Shown here in pieces: positions 29,653 to 38,619 of a DNA stretch of 64,000 bases (position 1 is the first letter of the stretch; each line of letters starts with the position of its first letter). The stretch covers positions 109,818-173,817 of the forward strand of contig CANPGM010000001.1 of NCBI GenBank assembly GCA_947573605.1, in the 5' to 3' direction. The position numbers and the translations under genes were made by a program. The notes under the pieces are model-generated. The model did not search any database and was not told the DNA's origin. It saw only the letters and a list, made by a program, of their open reading frames with translations. The stretch comes from an uncultured Roseburia sp. Its GTDB lineage: Bacteria > Bacillota > Clostridia > Lachnospirales > Lachnospiraceae.

Positions 29653-29681
29653 TTGCCATAATTTCGATCTTATGGTATAAT
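29653..29681 (+). promoter_or_regulatory. Sigma-A-type promoter of flagellin-like gene
   Basis: TTGCCA-N17-TATAAT. Confidence 0.65.
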
Positions 29682-29742
29682 CTAGAAAATAAAAGGTATA
29701 TTTTCGTGTGATTCAATCATAGGGGGAAGGAGGATTTTCAAA

Positions 29743-30510
29743 ATGAACGGTATTTCATCTGTAAATAAAATATCATATGCCGATTACGGCAGATTTGCCA
29801 GCGGGAAAAAGATACAGAGCGCAGCGGACGGAGCCGCCGAATTATCCATTATTCAAAAGGATGACGCCCAGGTAAGAGGCTATAAGGCGGGAGAGCGTAA
29901 TATCAGTTCGGCAAAGGCGCTTTTGAATGTTGCAGACGGAGCGATGTCCGGCATTACGGACTATCTTCAGAGGATTCGCGAGCTTGCGGTGCAGGCATCG
30001 AATACGGCTGTCGTATCGGATTCCGACCGTGCAAGTATGCAGGCGGAGGTAGACCAGCTGAAGCAGGGAATTTCCGATATTGTCTCCAATACGACTTTTA
30101 ATACAAAGACGCTTTTGGACGGAAGCAACCCGACGCTTAATATTGCAACGGATTCCAACGGCGGCAGTATGCAGATTGATTTGGCGGATGCTGCACTTAA
30201 GGAACTTGGCATTGCCGATCTTGATTTGACAAAGGATTTCAGTATTAAGGATATCGACAATGCGCTGGAGAAGGTTAGTTCCGGAAGAACCGGCATGGGC
30301 GCGCAGAGCAATGCTTTAGATTATGCATATAACTATATCTCAAATGCGAGACTGAATCTGACCGGCGCGCAGAGTCGGCTGGAGGATTTGGATTATCCGG
30401 AGGCAATTTCGGAACAGAAGAAGAAGGAGACGCTGCAGCAATATTCCTTCTTTATGCAGAAAAAGCAGATGGAGAACGAAATGATTCATATGAGGAATTT
30501 CTTTATGTAG
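29743..30510 (+). CDS. Atypical flagellin-like protein
   Basis: ASGKKIQSAADGAAELSIIQKDDAQVRGYKAGERNISSAKALLNVADGAMSGITDYLQRIRELAVQASN; GAQSNALDYAYNYISNARLNLTGAQSRLEDLDYPEAISE. Confidence 0.85.
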   Translation: MNGISSVNKISYADYGRFASGKKIQSAADGAAELSIIQKDDAQVRGYKAGERNISSAKALLNVADGAMSGITDYLQRIRELAVQASNTAVVSDSDRASMQAEVDQLKQGISDIVSNTTFNTKTLLDGSNPTLNIATDSNGGSMQIDLADAALKELGIADLDLTKDFSIKDIDNALEKVSSGRTGMGAQSNALDYAYNYISNARLNLTGAQSRLEDLDYPEAISEQKKKETLQQYSFFMQKKQMENEMIHMRNFFM

Positions 30511-30580
30511 GAGATTTCGGAAAGAACTGCTTATGAGAATATAGCTTCTGGATGCTGTATTTTATTAATGTAGAAGACGA

Positions 30581-30630
30581 ATACCGGGTATAGCGTTAGC
30601 GCAGGCTAAATTCTATGCCCGGTATTTTTT
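30581..30630 (+). terminator. Intrinsic terminator after flagellin-like gene
   Basis: ATACCGGGTATAG ... CTATGCCCGGTATTTTTT. Confidence 0.8.
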
Positions 30631-30670
30631 GAGCCGTTATTCAAAAGCGACAATCAGAAAGGGGAAGAAC

Positions 30671-31867
30671 ATGGTCGGTCGTACCATTATTTTCTTTAAA
30701 GGGATCTATGACACGCTCGATGTTTTTACAGACAGCCTTATAGAAGCGTTTTTACAGATGGAATATTCGGTTTTTGTTTATGACGCGCTTCATACAAAGA
30801 AAAGTGAAGAGGACTTGTATGCATTGCTGTCTAAGGGGCAGGAGCCTTGTACCGTAATTACATTTAATAATATGGGATATAATCTTACGGTGCCGTTTTC
30901 TGTCTCTGATAAGCCCCGGAATCTATGGGAATTTTACCGGATTCCCTATATCAATATTTTAATGGATCATCCGTTTCATTACGATAAGCCATTGCGGGGC
31001 GCGCCTTCAACTGCAATTGTGCTGTGTACGGACCGCAATCATGTAAAGTATGTCAGACGATTTTATAAAAATATCAGACAGACGGATTTTCTTCCCCATG
31101 CGGGGACGGAGCTGCGATGTAAGCATAAGCCGCTGTCAGAGCGCGGCATTGATGTCCTTTATGCGGGCGCGCTTCCCGCTTTCACGGTTTCGGCGCTGAT
31201 ACCCGATTTAAAAGCAATAACTGTGCCGGATGCGGAAAAGATGACGGAAGACGTTTTAAAAGAGCTTGTGATGCACCCTGAAAAGACGACTGAGCAGGCG
31301 ATAGAGGAATATGTAAAAGCGGCGGGCGTCGACATGGAGGATAATGAATTACACGGGCTGATTGTAAAGATGCGTTTTTTGGATTCGTATGCAACGTCTT
31401 TTTTCAGAGAGCAGGCGGTTCGGATTCTGGTTGAAAACGGAATCCGTGTGACGGTATACGGGGGAGGCTGGAATCAATGCGGATGGAGCGAAAATCCATA
31501 TTTTCAATATGGAGGTCTGATTCCGGCCAGGGAAGTGCTTGCCAGGATGAATGATTCGAAAATAGTTTTAAATACAATGACCTGGTTTAAAGCAGGGGCT
31601 CATGACAGAATTTTTAACGGAATGCTTGCGAAAGCCGCTGTTGTGACCGATGATTCTTCATACGTTCGGAGAGAATTTACAGACGAAAAAGAGTTGGCAA
31701 TGTTTTGCAGAGACGAGATAAAAACGCTCCCGGAGCGAATCTATGATTTGTTCGGACATCTAAACAGAGCACAGGAAATGGCGGACTGCGGATATGAAAA
31801 TGCAAGGAATTGCCACACATGGAAGGAACGCGCGGAATATATTGCAGAATGTTTTTTCTGTGTATAG
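30671..31867 (+). CDS. Glycosyltransferase (CgeB/DUF3880-like)
   Basis: ITVYGGGWNQCGWSENPYFQYGGLIPAREVLARMNDSKIVLNTMTWFKAGAHDRIFNGMLAKAAVVTD. Confidence 0.75.
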   Translation: MVGRTIIFFKGIYDTLDVFTDSLIEAFLQMEYSVFVYDALHTKKSEEDLYALLSKGQEPCTVITFNNMGYNLTVPFSVSDKPRNLWEFYRIPYINILMDHPFHYDKPLRGAPSTAIVLCTDRNHVKYVRRFYKNIRQTDFLPHAGTELRCKHKPLSERGIDVLYAGALPAFTVSALIPDLKAITVPDAEKMTEDVLKELVMHPEKTTEQAIEEYVKAAGVDMEDNELHGLIVKMRFLDSYATSFFREQAVRILVENGIRVTVYGGGWNQCGWSENPYFQYGGLIPAREVLARMNDSKIVLNTMTWFKAGAHDRIFNGMLAKAAVVTDDSSYVRREFTDEKELAMFCRDEIKTLPERIYDLFGHLNRAQEMADCGYENARNCHTWKERAEYIAECFFCV

Positions 31868-31883
31868 AAAAGGAGTTTTGTTT

Positions 31884-33044
31884 ATGCATATACTAATGTA
31901 TCGCTGGAAGGCATATAATTACAGAGACATCGAGCAGACGTTTCGCCTGATGGGACATACGGTTGACAATATTGCACAGGAACTTTTAAATTATGATATT
32001 GATCCGGAGTTTGAGGGGAAAATAGAGGCGCTGCTGCAAAAGAATCATTATGATATGGTGTTTACCGTAAATTACTTTGGACTGATTTCCAATTCCTGCC
32101 AGAAAATGCACGTAAAATATGTCTCCTGGAGCTGCGATAATCCGCTGATTAGTATGTACCATGAATCGGTATATAACGCCTGTAATTATATTTTTACGTT
32201 TGACAAGACAAATTATCTGGAATTTAAAGCGATGGGGGTGGAACATATCTGGTATCTGCCTCTGGCCGTAGATACAAATCGGCTTGACGCGGTTTTGGAC
32301 GCAGCGGACGATTTGCAGAAATATGCAGGCGACATTTCGTTTGTAGGAAGTCTTTATGAACGAAATTCCTATGATAAAATAAAGCCTGTTCTGCCCGAAT
32401 ATCTGCTGGGCTATTTTGATGCGGTGATGGAGGCGCAGCTGAATATCAGCGGAGCCAATATGATTGAGCCGCTATTAACGGTGGATATTCTCGAAAAGCT
32501 GCAGCAATATTTTAAGCTGGAAAAATCAGAAGGCTCTTTTTCGGATCTGGGGCTTATTTTCCAAACGACGGTTTTGGGTTTTAAAATTGCGGAAACGGAA
32601 CGCCGAAGGTCGTTGATTGAACTTTCCAAGCATTATCATGTAAATATTTACAGTAACAGCAATGTAAGCGATCTGATTCGGGCGCAGTATATGGGGTCCG
32701 TTGATTATTGGGGCGACATGCCAAAAGTATTTCACGCATCAAAAATCAATCTGAATTTCACTATTCCGAATATCAAAAGCGGGATTCCGCTGCGCGTATG
32801 GGATGTGCTTGGGGCGGGCGGCTTTCTGCTTACCAATTATCAGGCTGAGCTGCCGCTTTATTTTACGGAAGGAGAGGACCTGGTCTGTTTTGACGGAGTT
32901 GAAGATTTATGTGAAAAAGCAGGATATTATCTGACGCATGAGGAAGAACGGAAGAAAATTGCACAAAACGGGTACCGAAAAGTAAAAGAAAGACATAGCT
33001 ATGTTGAACGGATAAATACAATTATAGAGACAGTAAGTGAGTAG
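31884..33044 (+). CDS. Glycosyltransferase (DUF3880/CgeB-like)
   Basis: MHILMYRWKAYNYRDIEQTFRLMGHTV; VSWSCDNPLISMYHESVYNACNYIFTFDKTNYLEFKAMGVEHIWYLPLAVD; AAGGAG RBS. Confidence 0.85.
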   Translation: MHILMYRWKAYNYRDIEQTFRLMGHTVDNIAQELLNYDIDPEFEGKIEALLQKNHYDMVFTVNYFGLISNSCQKMHVKYVSWSCDNPLISMYHESVYNACNYIFTFDKTNYLEFKAMGVEHIWYLPLAVDTNRLDAVLDAADDLQKYAGDISFVGSLYERNSYDKIKPVLPEYLLGYFDAVMEAQLNISGANMIEPLLTVDILEKLQQYFKLEKSEGSFSDLGLIFQTTVLGFKIAETERRRSLIELSKHYHVNIYSNSNVSDLIRAQYMGSVDYWGDMPKVFHASKINLNFTIPNIKSGIPLRVWDVLGAGGFLLTNYQAELPLYFTEGEDLVCFDGVEDLCEKAGYYLTHEEERKKIAQNGYRKVKERHSYVERINTIIETVSE

Positions 33045-33054
33045 AGAAGCGAAA

Positions 33055-33087
33055 AGCCGCCGCATCGGAAAATTCCGTTGCGGCGGA
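33055..33087 (-). terminator. Hairpin terminator after FliD-like gene
   Basis: GCCGCCGCATCGGAAAATTCCGTTGCGGCGG inverted repeat, followed on the minus strand by CTTTTCG. Confidence 0.6.
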
Positions 33088-33096
33088 CAAAAACTG

Positions 33097-34410
33097 TCAG
33101 CAGTAGAAATCCATCATCATACCTGAATAGATAGAAGTAATATACGGAGTCGCGAAGTTGTGTCCCGGATTTTTGTAGGTTACTACGATTTTATTCACAT
33201 AGTTCATCGGATCAATGGAAGCTTCCGTGGATTTTTCGTCCAGTGAATCCTTGAAACTGTTTAAAACAGCAAAGCTTTCCTTTGCGTCATCTGCCGTAAC
33301 CGCGTCCGTTAAAAGACTTCGGTCTACACTGATCTGGGAATCTTTTTCAATGTTAAGTCCGATGGCTTCAAGCTCGTTTCGATAATCTCTTGCGACGCTG
33401 CTGATGTCACGCACCAGTTTGTTGGGCGTCTGTCCGTCGCTGTGCTGATGTCCGATATGGATGATTCCGTTGTATGCGTCTACCAGTTCTTCCACATTAT
33501 CCGCTACCGCATCGGCATTTGTCTTAAAACCGATCTGTGTAGCTTCGCCGTTTTCGTTTACGCCGCGCAGCGTAATATCAAAGGCATTATTTACGGTAAA
33601 GGTATTGGAATAAGAAAAATGCTCTGTTCCGTTTAATAAAAACGAAGAGTTCTGCGCATTTGTTTCTACATGATCAATACCAAGCGCGCGCATTGCCTTG
33701 ATGGAGGAAGGTTCCGCAGAAGGCAGTATCTGAAACAGATAATCTTCCGTTTCGCCGATACCGGTCTGTCTGGTGGAAATGCTAAGAGCCGACTTTCCCG
33801 ATTCGTTGGTAACGACAGACGCATTCAGACCGATGCCTGCACCTTCAATCAGCTTTGCAAGCTTATGCTGCAAAGTACGGTTTGTGTCATTTGGGCTGAC
33901 GGTATACTGGAACTCATAAGAGCTTGTATTGGTATTAAGGTCAAAGTTGTAAGAACCCGGCTCAATGTCCAATCGATCGGAATTGAGATAGTTGCCTACA
34001 TTTGTCTGGCCGGTGGCAAGCCGATTGACCTGAATAGAAAACCCGTTATTCCTTTCCGAGGAATCTCCCTCTCTGCCGATGTACTCTGCGAGTACTACGT
34101 CTTCGTTGGAAGACTGAGCGATTTTTTTGGAAAAAACGCTTTCGATTCCGCGCCCGGAATCGGACAGAGAAGCAATTACGTTTTTCATATTTCGGGTTGA
34201 TTCCTTAATATCAATGGCGTATTTTTTGACATCCCCTGATTCTTTAATCTTATAAAGAGGGGATTCCTTGTTTGCCTTAACGATTCTGTTGTAGATATCG
34301 CGCAGCTGGCTTTTCTTATGTGTGTCATAACGCGATACAGATACTTCAGAATTGCGATAAGTGCTAAGATAGTACTGATAAGCGCTATCAACTCCTGTTA
34401 TCCCTGTCAT
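33097..34410 (-). CDS. Flagellar hook-associated protein 2 (FliD-like), short/divergent
   Basis: NNGFSIQVNRLATGQTNVGNYL; FTVNNAFDITLRGVNENGEATQIGFKTNADAVADNVEELVDAYNGII; ISVDRSLLTDA. Confidence 0.78.
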   Translation of the reverse strand: MTGITGVDSAYQYYLSTYRNSEVSVSRYDTHKKSQLRDIYNRIVKANKESPLYKIKESGDVKKYAIDIKESTRNMKNVIASLSDSGRGIESVFSKKIAQSSNEDVVLAEYIGREGDSSERNNGFSIQVNRLATGQTNVGNYLNSDRLDIEPGSYNFDLNTNTSSYEFQYTVSPNDTNRTLQHKLAKLIEGAGIGLNASVVTNESGKSALSISTRQTGIGETEDYLFQILPSAEPSSIKAMRALGIDHVETNAQNSSFLLNGTEHFSYSNTFTVNNAFDITLRGVNENGEATQIGFKTNADAVADNVEELVDAYNGIIHIGHQHSDGQTPNKLVRDISSVARDYRNELEAIGLNIEKDSQISVDRSLLTDAVTADDAKESFAVLNSFKDSLDEKSTEASIDPMNYVNKIVVTYKNPGHNFATPYITSIYSGMMMDFYC

Positions 34411-34584
34411 ATGTCCCCTCCTTTCTTCCTTGAAACATACATTTGCATGTGGGGGATTTTTTTAAAATCCGTTTTATTTTTCCTTACAGGAAATTGCGTT
34501 GGAAACGCTGGAAGAATTCGGTAATTGCTGCATTTTGCCACCAGATATTATTTTTCGCAGTAATACTATCTTCCTATAGTTTTT

Positions 34585-34611
34585 TTATCGGCAGGTATGG
34601 TATGATTATTA
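34585..34611 (-). promoter_or_regulatory. Sigma-28 (SigD/FliA)-type promoter upstream of FliD-like gene
   Basis: Minus strand reads TAAT-N15-GCCGATAA (consensus TAAA-N15-GCCGATAA). Confidence 0.8.
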
Positions 34612-34640
34612 ACAGGAAAAAGAAGAAATTGAAAAAAATG

Positions 34641-34669
34641 TTGACGGACAACAGAGATTATGCTATATT
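34641..34669 (+). promoter_or_regulatory. Sigma-A promoter of rpmG-secE-nusG operon
   Basis: TTGACG-N17-TATATT. Confidence 0.75.
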
Positions 34670-34793
34670 AGACTGGCGATGGAAGTAGGTCTTTTTTTTA
34701 TGCCCTTTTTTACCTTATTGGGAAACTGCGCCGTCAGACGCGGATTAAAACGGGCATGGAAAAACAAAAAGAATTTTTATGGAGGTGGAAGTT

Positions 34794-34943
34794 GTGCGCA
34801 CGAAAATAACACTGGCATGTACGGAGTGCAAGAATCGTAATTACAACACGACGAAGGATAAGAAAACGCATCCGGACAGGATGGAAATCAAAAAGTATTG
34901 TAGATTCTGCAGAACTCATACATTACACAAGGAAACCAAGTAA
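34794..34943 (+). CDS. rpmG: 50S ribosomal protein L33
   Basis: GTG start after [57 protein letters not shown]; not in the ORF track because it is short. Confidence 0.95.
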   Translation: MRTKITLACTECKNRNYNTTKDKKTHPDRMEIKKYCRFCRTHTLHKETK

Positions 34944-34967
34944 TTTGAATGGCAAAGGAGTGAGAAA

Positions 34968-35183
34968 ATGGGAGAAACCGAGAAAATAGACAAGGCTCCG
35001 AAGACGAGCTGGTTTACCGGTCTCAAGGCCGAATTTCAAAAGATTATTTGGCCGGACAAACAATCCCTTGCGAGACAGACTGTAGCAGTTATTGCGGTGT
35101 CTGTTGTACTGGGTCTTATTATCGCGCTTATGGATTTTCTGATCCAGTACGGCGTTGATTTCCTTGTGGGTTTAAGTTTTTAA
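34968..35183 (+). CDS. secE: Preprotein translocase subunit SecE
   Basis: Single TM; TSWFTGLKAEFQKIIWPDKQSLARQTVAVIAVSVVLGLIIALMDFLIQYGVDFLV; located between rpmG and nusG. Confidence 0.95.
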   Translation: MGETEKIDKAPKTSWFTGLKAEFQKIIWPDKQSLARQTVAVIAVSVVLGLIIALMDFLIQYGVDFLVGLSF

Positions 35184-35201
35184 TGGAGGCAGAGGTGACT
35201 T

Positions 35202-35720
35202 ATGGCAGAGGCACACTGGTATGTAGTTCATACCTACTCAGGATATGAGAATAAGGTAAAGGCGAACATTGACAAGACGATTGAAAACAGGCATCTGGAG
35301 GATCAGATTTTAGAAGTCAGAGTTCCGATGCAGGATGTTGTCGAGATGAAAAACGGTGCGAACAAAACCGTTTCCAAGAAAATGTTTCCGGGATACGTGC
35401 TTATTAATATGGTAATGAATGATGACACATGGTATGTTGTCAGAAATACCCGTGGCGTCACCGGATTTGTCGGTCCGGGAAGCAAGCCGGTACCGCTTAC
35501 CGATGCGGAAATGAAACCATTAGGAATTAAGACGGCTAATGTAGAGGTTGATTTTGAAGAAGGTGATATGGTGACTGTCATCGGCGGCGTCTGGAAAGAC
35601 ACGGTCGGCGTCATTTCATCCATGAACCACAATAAGCAGATTGTTACAATTAACGTTGAGCTTTTCGGCCGCGAAACGCCGGTAGAAATAAGTTTCGCAG
35701 ATGTAAAGAAAACAAATTAA
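35202..35720 (+). CDS. nusG: Transcription termination/antitermination protein NusG
   Basis: [46 protein letters not shown]. Confidence 0.98.
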   Translation: MAEAHWYVVHTYSGYENKVKANIDKTIENRHLEDQILEVRVPMQDVVEMKNGANKTVSKKMFPGYVLINMVMNDDTWYVVRNTRGVTGFVGPGSKPVPLTDAEMKPLGIKTANVEVDFEEGDMVTVIGGVWKDTVGVISSMNHNKQIVTINVELFGRETPVEISFADVKKTN

Positions 35721-35734
35721 GGAGGCAATTTCCA

Positions 35735-36160
35735 ATGGCAAAGAAGGTAGAAGGATATATCAAACTGCAGATTCCCGCCGGCAAGGCGACACCGGCTCCT
35801 CCTGTAGGACCGGCGCTTGGACAGCACGGCGTAAATATCGTAGAGTTTACAAAGCAGTTTAACGCCAGAACAGCCGATCAGGGCGACTTAATTATCCCTG
35901 TAGTAATCACAGTATATGCGGACAGAAGCTTCAGCTTCGTAACAAAGACGCCGCCTGCTCCTGTATTGATTAAAAAAGCATGCAACATTAAATCCGGGTC
36001 TGCCGTACCGAATAAGAACAAGGTTGCGACTATTTCCAAAGCGAAATTACAGGAAATCGCAGAATTAAAGATGCCTGACTTAAATGCGGCATCCTTAGAA
36101 GCGGCAATGAGCATGATTGCCGGTACTGCAAGAAGCATGGGCGTAGCGGTAGAAGAATAA
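35735..36160 (+). CDS. rplK: 50S ribosomal protein L11
   Basis: [39 protein letters not shown]. Confidence 0.98.
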   Translation: MAKKVEGYIKLQIPAGKATPAPPVGPALGQHGVNIVEFTKQFNARTADQGDLIIPVVITVYADRSFSFVTKTPPAPVLIKKACNIKSGSAVPNKNKVATISKAKLQEIAELKMPDLNAASLEAAMSMIAGTARSMGVAVEE

Positions 36161-36217
36161 AATGAAACAGACAGTGGGAGGGCCCTCTCCCGATAATACC
36201 ACCAGGAGGTTATATTA

Positions 36218-36913
36218 ATGAAAAGAGGAAAGAAATATCAGGACGCTGTAAAAGGTTTTGACAAGTCGTCTCAGTACGATGTTGCAGAGGCGATCAGCCT
36301 TGTAAAGAAAAATGCTACAGCGAAATTTGATGAAACAATCGAACTTCATATCAGAACCGGCTGTGACGGACGTCATGCGGAGCAGCAGATCCGCGGTGCT
36401 GTCGTACTGCCGCACGGAACGGGTAAGACGGTAAAGGTGCTGGTATTTGCAAAAGGCGCGAAACTGGATGAGGCGCAGGCTGCGGGAGCCGATCATGTCG
36501 GCGGCGAGGAGCTGATTCCGAAGATCCAGAACGAAGGATGGCTGGACTTTGACGTTGTGGTTGCTACGCCGGATATGATGGGCGTTGTCGGACGTCTGGG
36601 CCGTGTACTCGGACCGAAAGGACTTATGCCGAATCCGAAAGCCGGAACCGTAACGATGGATGTGACAAAGGCGATTAACGATATCAAAGCCGGTAAGATT
36701 GAGTATCGATTGGACAAGACGAATATTATCCATGTGCCAGTTGGAAAAGCTTCTTTTACAGAAGAACAGTTAAGCGACAACTTCCAGACCATTATGGGCG
36801 CTGTCAATAAGGCGAAGCCGTCAAGCTTAAAAGGTCAGTATATCAGGAGCGCTACCCTTACATCGACAATGGGACCGGGCGTGAAATTAAATGTAGTTAA
36901 GATTGCAAACTGA
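36218..36913 (+). CDS. rplA: 50S ribosomal protein L1
   Basis: [45 protein letters not shown]. Confidence 0.98.
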   Translation: MKRGKKYQDAVKGFDKSSQYDVAEAISLVKKNATAKFDETIELHIRTGCDGRHAEQQIRGAVVLPHGTGKTVKVLVFAKGAKLDEAQAAGADHVGGEELIPKIQNEGWLDFDVVVATPDMMGVVGRLGRVLGPKGLMPNPKAGTVTMDVTKAINDIKAGKIEYRLDKTNIIHVPVGKASFTEEQLSDNFQTIMGAVNKAKPSSLKGQYIRSATLTSTMGPGVKLNVVKIAN

Positions 36914-36939
36914 TCCGGATAAGCGCCGGCAGATTTTTG

Positions 36940-36968
36940 TTGACAACCCCGATATAGAGTGTTACAAT
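36940..36968 (+). promoter_or_regulatory. Sigma-A promoter of rplJL
   Basis: TTGACA-N17-TACAAT. Confidence 0.8.
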
Positions 36969-37131
36969 GACAAAGCACTGTGATGGGACAGTGTATTGCA
37001 TATTGCCGAAGACAGCAGGCGCCGCAAGGCATAACCACAGGGCCTGCCGAGGAACCACTGACAATGAGACTTTTTTAGGAATCATTGTGATACGGATATT
37101 ACCTCTCTGTCTTTGACAGAGAGGTTTTTTA
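36969..37131 (+). ncRNA. Ribosomal protein L10 leader (cis-regulatory)
   Basis: CCGAAGACAGCAGGCGCC...GGGCCTGCCGAGG upstream of rplJ, matching the known Firmicutes L10 leader layout, ending in attenuator hairpin CCTCTCTGTC-TTT-GACAGAGAGG-TTTTTT (37102-37130). Confidence 0.85.
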
Positions 37132-37231
37132 ACTTTATAAAAAGCGCGCGTCATGGCGTGCGTATCAAAGTTACTGATTTGACCTCAATGTCTTTTATGC
37201 AAAAAGAATATTAAAAGGAGGTGCACGATTC

Positions 37232-37753
37232 GTGGCAAAAGTAGAACTGAAACAGCCTATTATACAGGAGATTTCCGAAAACATCAAGGATGCGCAGTCG
37301 GTTGTAGTTGTTGACTACCGCGGACTTACCGTTGCACAGGACACAGAGCTGCGTAAGACGTTAAGAGAAGCGGATGTTACCTATAAGGTTTATAAGAATA
37401 CGCTGGTAAAGCGCGCCATAGCAGGTACCGAGTTTGAAAGCTTATCCGATTCTCTGGAAGGACCGAATGCATTTGCAATTTCTAAGACGGATGCAACGGC
37501 TCCGGCAAGAATTCTTGCAAAGTTTGCAAAAACGGCTCCCGCGCTTGAACTCAGAGCCGGCGTGGTAGAAGGAAACTTCTATGATGAGGCGGGAATGAAA
37601 GCGGTTGCGGCCGTTCCGTCAAGAGAAGAACTTCTTTCCAGATTGCTTGGAAGCATGCAGTCGCCGATTACCAACCTTGCCCGCGTTCTCAATCAGATCG
37701 CAGAAAAAGGCGGTGCGTCAGAGGCGGCAGATGCGGCTCCTGCGGAAGCTTAG
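37232..37753 (+). CDS. rplJ: 50S ribosomal protein L10
   Basis: QPIIQEISENIKDAQSVVVVDYRGLTVAQDTELRKTLREADVTYKVYKNTLVKRA. Confidence 0.97.
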   Translation: MAKVELKQPIIQEISENIKDAQSVVVVDYRGLTVAQDTELRKTLREADVTYKVYKNTLVKRAIAGTEFESLSDSLEGPNAFAISKTDATAPARILAKFAKTAPALELRAGVVEGNFYDEAGMKAVAAVPSREELLSRLLGSMQSPITNLARVLNQIAEKGGASEAADAAPAEA

Positions 37754-37831
37754 TCCGTATGATAAGAAGCGTCTTTTTACAGACCAAAAGTGTTATCAAA
37801 CCGAATCAATCATATTATGGAGGAAAATGAA

Positions 37832-38203
37832 ATGGCAAAGTTGACAACAGCAGAATTTATTGATGCGATCAAAGAGTTAAGCGTATTAGAGTTAAATGAT
37901 TTAGTAAAAGCATGTGAGGAAGAGTTCGGCGTTTCCGCAGCGGCAGGCGTTGTAGTTGCAGCAGCAGCAGACGCTGCTCCGGCTGAGGAAAAGACAGAGT
38001 TCGATGTTGAGCTTACCGAAGTAGGCCCGAACAAAGTTAAGGTTATTAAGGTTGTTCGTGAAGCAACCGGTTTAGGCTTAAAAGAAGCGAAAGACCTTGT
38101 TGACAGCGCTCCGAAGGTTCTGAAAGAAGCGGCAGATAAGGCAACCGCTGATGATATTAAGGCAAAACTTGAAGCAGAAGGCGCTAAGGTTACATTAAAA
38201 TAA
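37832..38203 (+). CDS. rplL: 50S ribosomal protein L7/L12
   Basis: [34 protein letters not shown]...[19 protein letters not shown]. Confidence 0.98.
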   Translation: MAKLTTAEFIDAIKELSVLELNDLVKACEEEFGVSAAAGVVVAAAADAAPAEEKTEFDVELTEVGPNKVKVIKVVREATGLGLKEAKDLVDSAPKVLKEAADKATADDIKAKLEAEGAKVTLK

Positions 38204-38236
38204 TGATGTAGGCTTTGGACGTAGCGAATACCAAAA

Positions 38237-38279
38237 GAGAACCGTGCCGGAAATGTTTTTCCGGTTACGGTTCTTTTTT
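38237..38279 (+). terminator. Terminator after rplL
   Basis: AGAACCGTGCCGGAAA...TTTTTCCGGTTACGGTTCTTTTTT. Confidence 0.75.
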
Positions 38280-38298
38280 CTTACTTGTTAAGATTCCG

Positions 38299-38352
38299 GT
38301 GTCAATAGGCGGATGTTTGGCAGTTCGAAACGAAATGAAAGCCTATTGACAC
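38299..38352. repeat. Perfect 12-bp inverted repeat upstream of rpoB
   Basis: GTGTCAATAGGC-N30-GCCTATTGACAC. Confidence 0.8.
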
Positions 38353-38619
38353 CCAAATCTTGATCAAAAACTGCAGCGGCAGGCGTATACGAAGAACGTG
38401 GAGCACGCAAAAGTATAAGGAAAAAGTGCTTGACTTAATCTGGAGTGGTGTGCTACCATATAAAGTGCACTATTGTGGTGCAGTAGGCCTGTTATGCGCT
38501 TTTGGCGTTGTATACAAGCCGATACTCCTATACATGATCTTGTGGTTGGGGTAGATGCTCCGTATTGAGCAGAGAATTTGGCCTGCTCTTATTAAATAAA
38601 AACGAGAGGTGAAACGTCA

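Noticed and set aside
34675-34793. Possible tRNA or structured RNA before rpmG (ATGCCC...GGGCAT pairing)
   Set aside because: No cloverleaf or conserved tRNA arms could be drawn; treated as 5' UTR.
38360-38554. 64-aa ORF upstream of rpoB
   Set aside because: No convincing RBS, overlaps promoter/leader region and has no recognisable homology.
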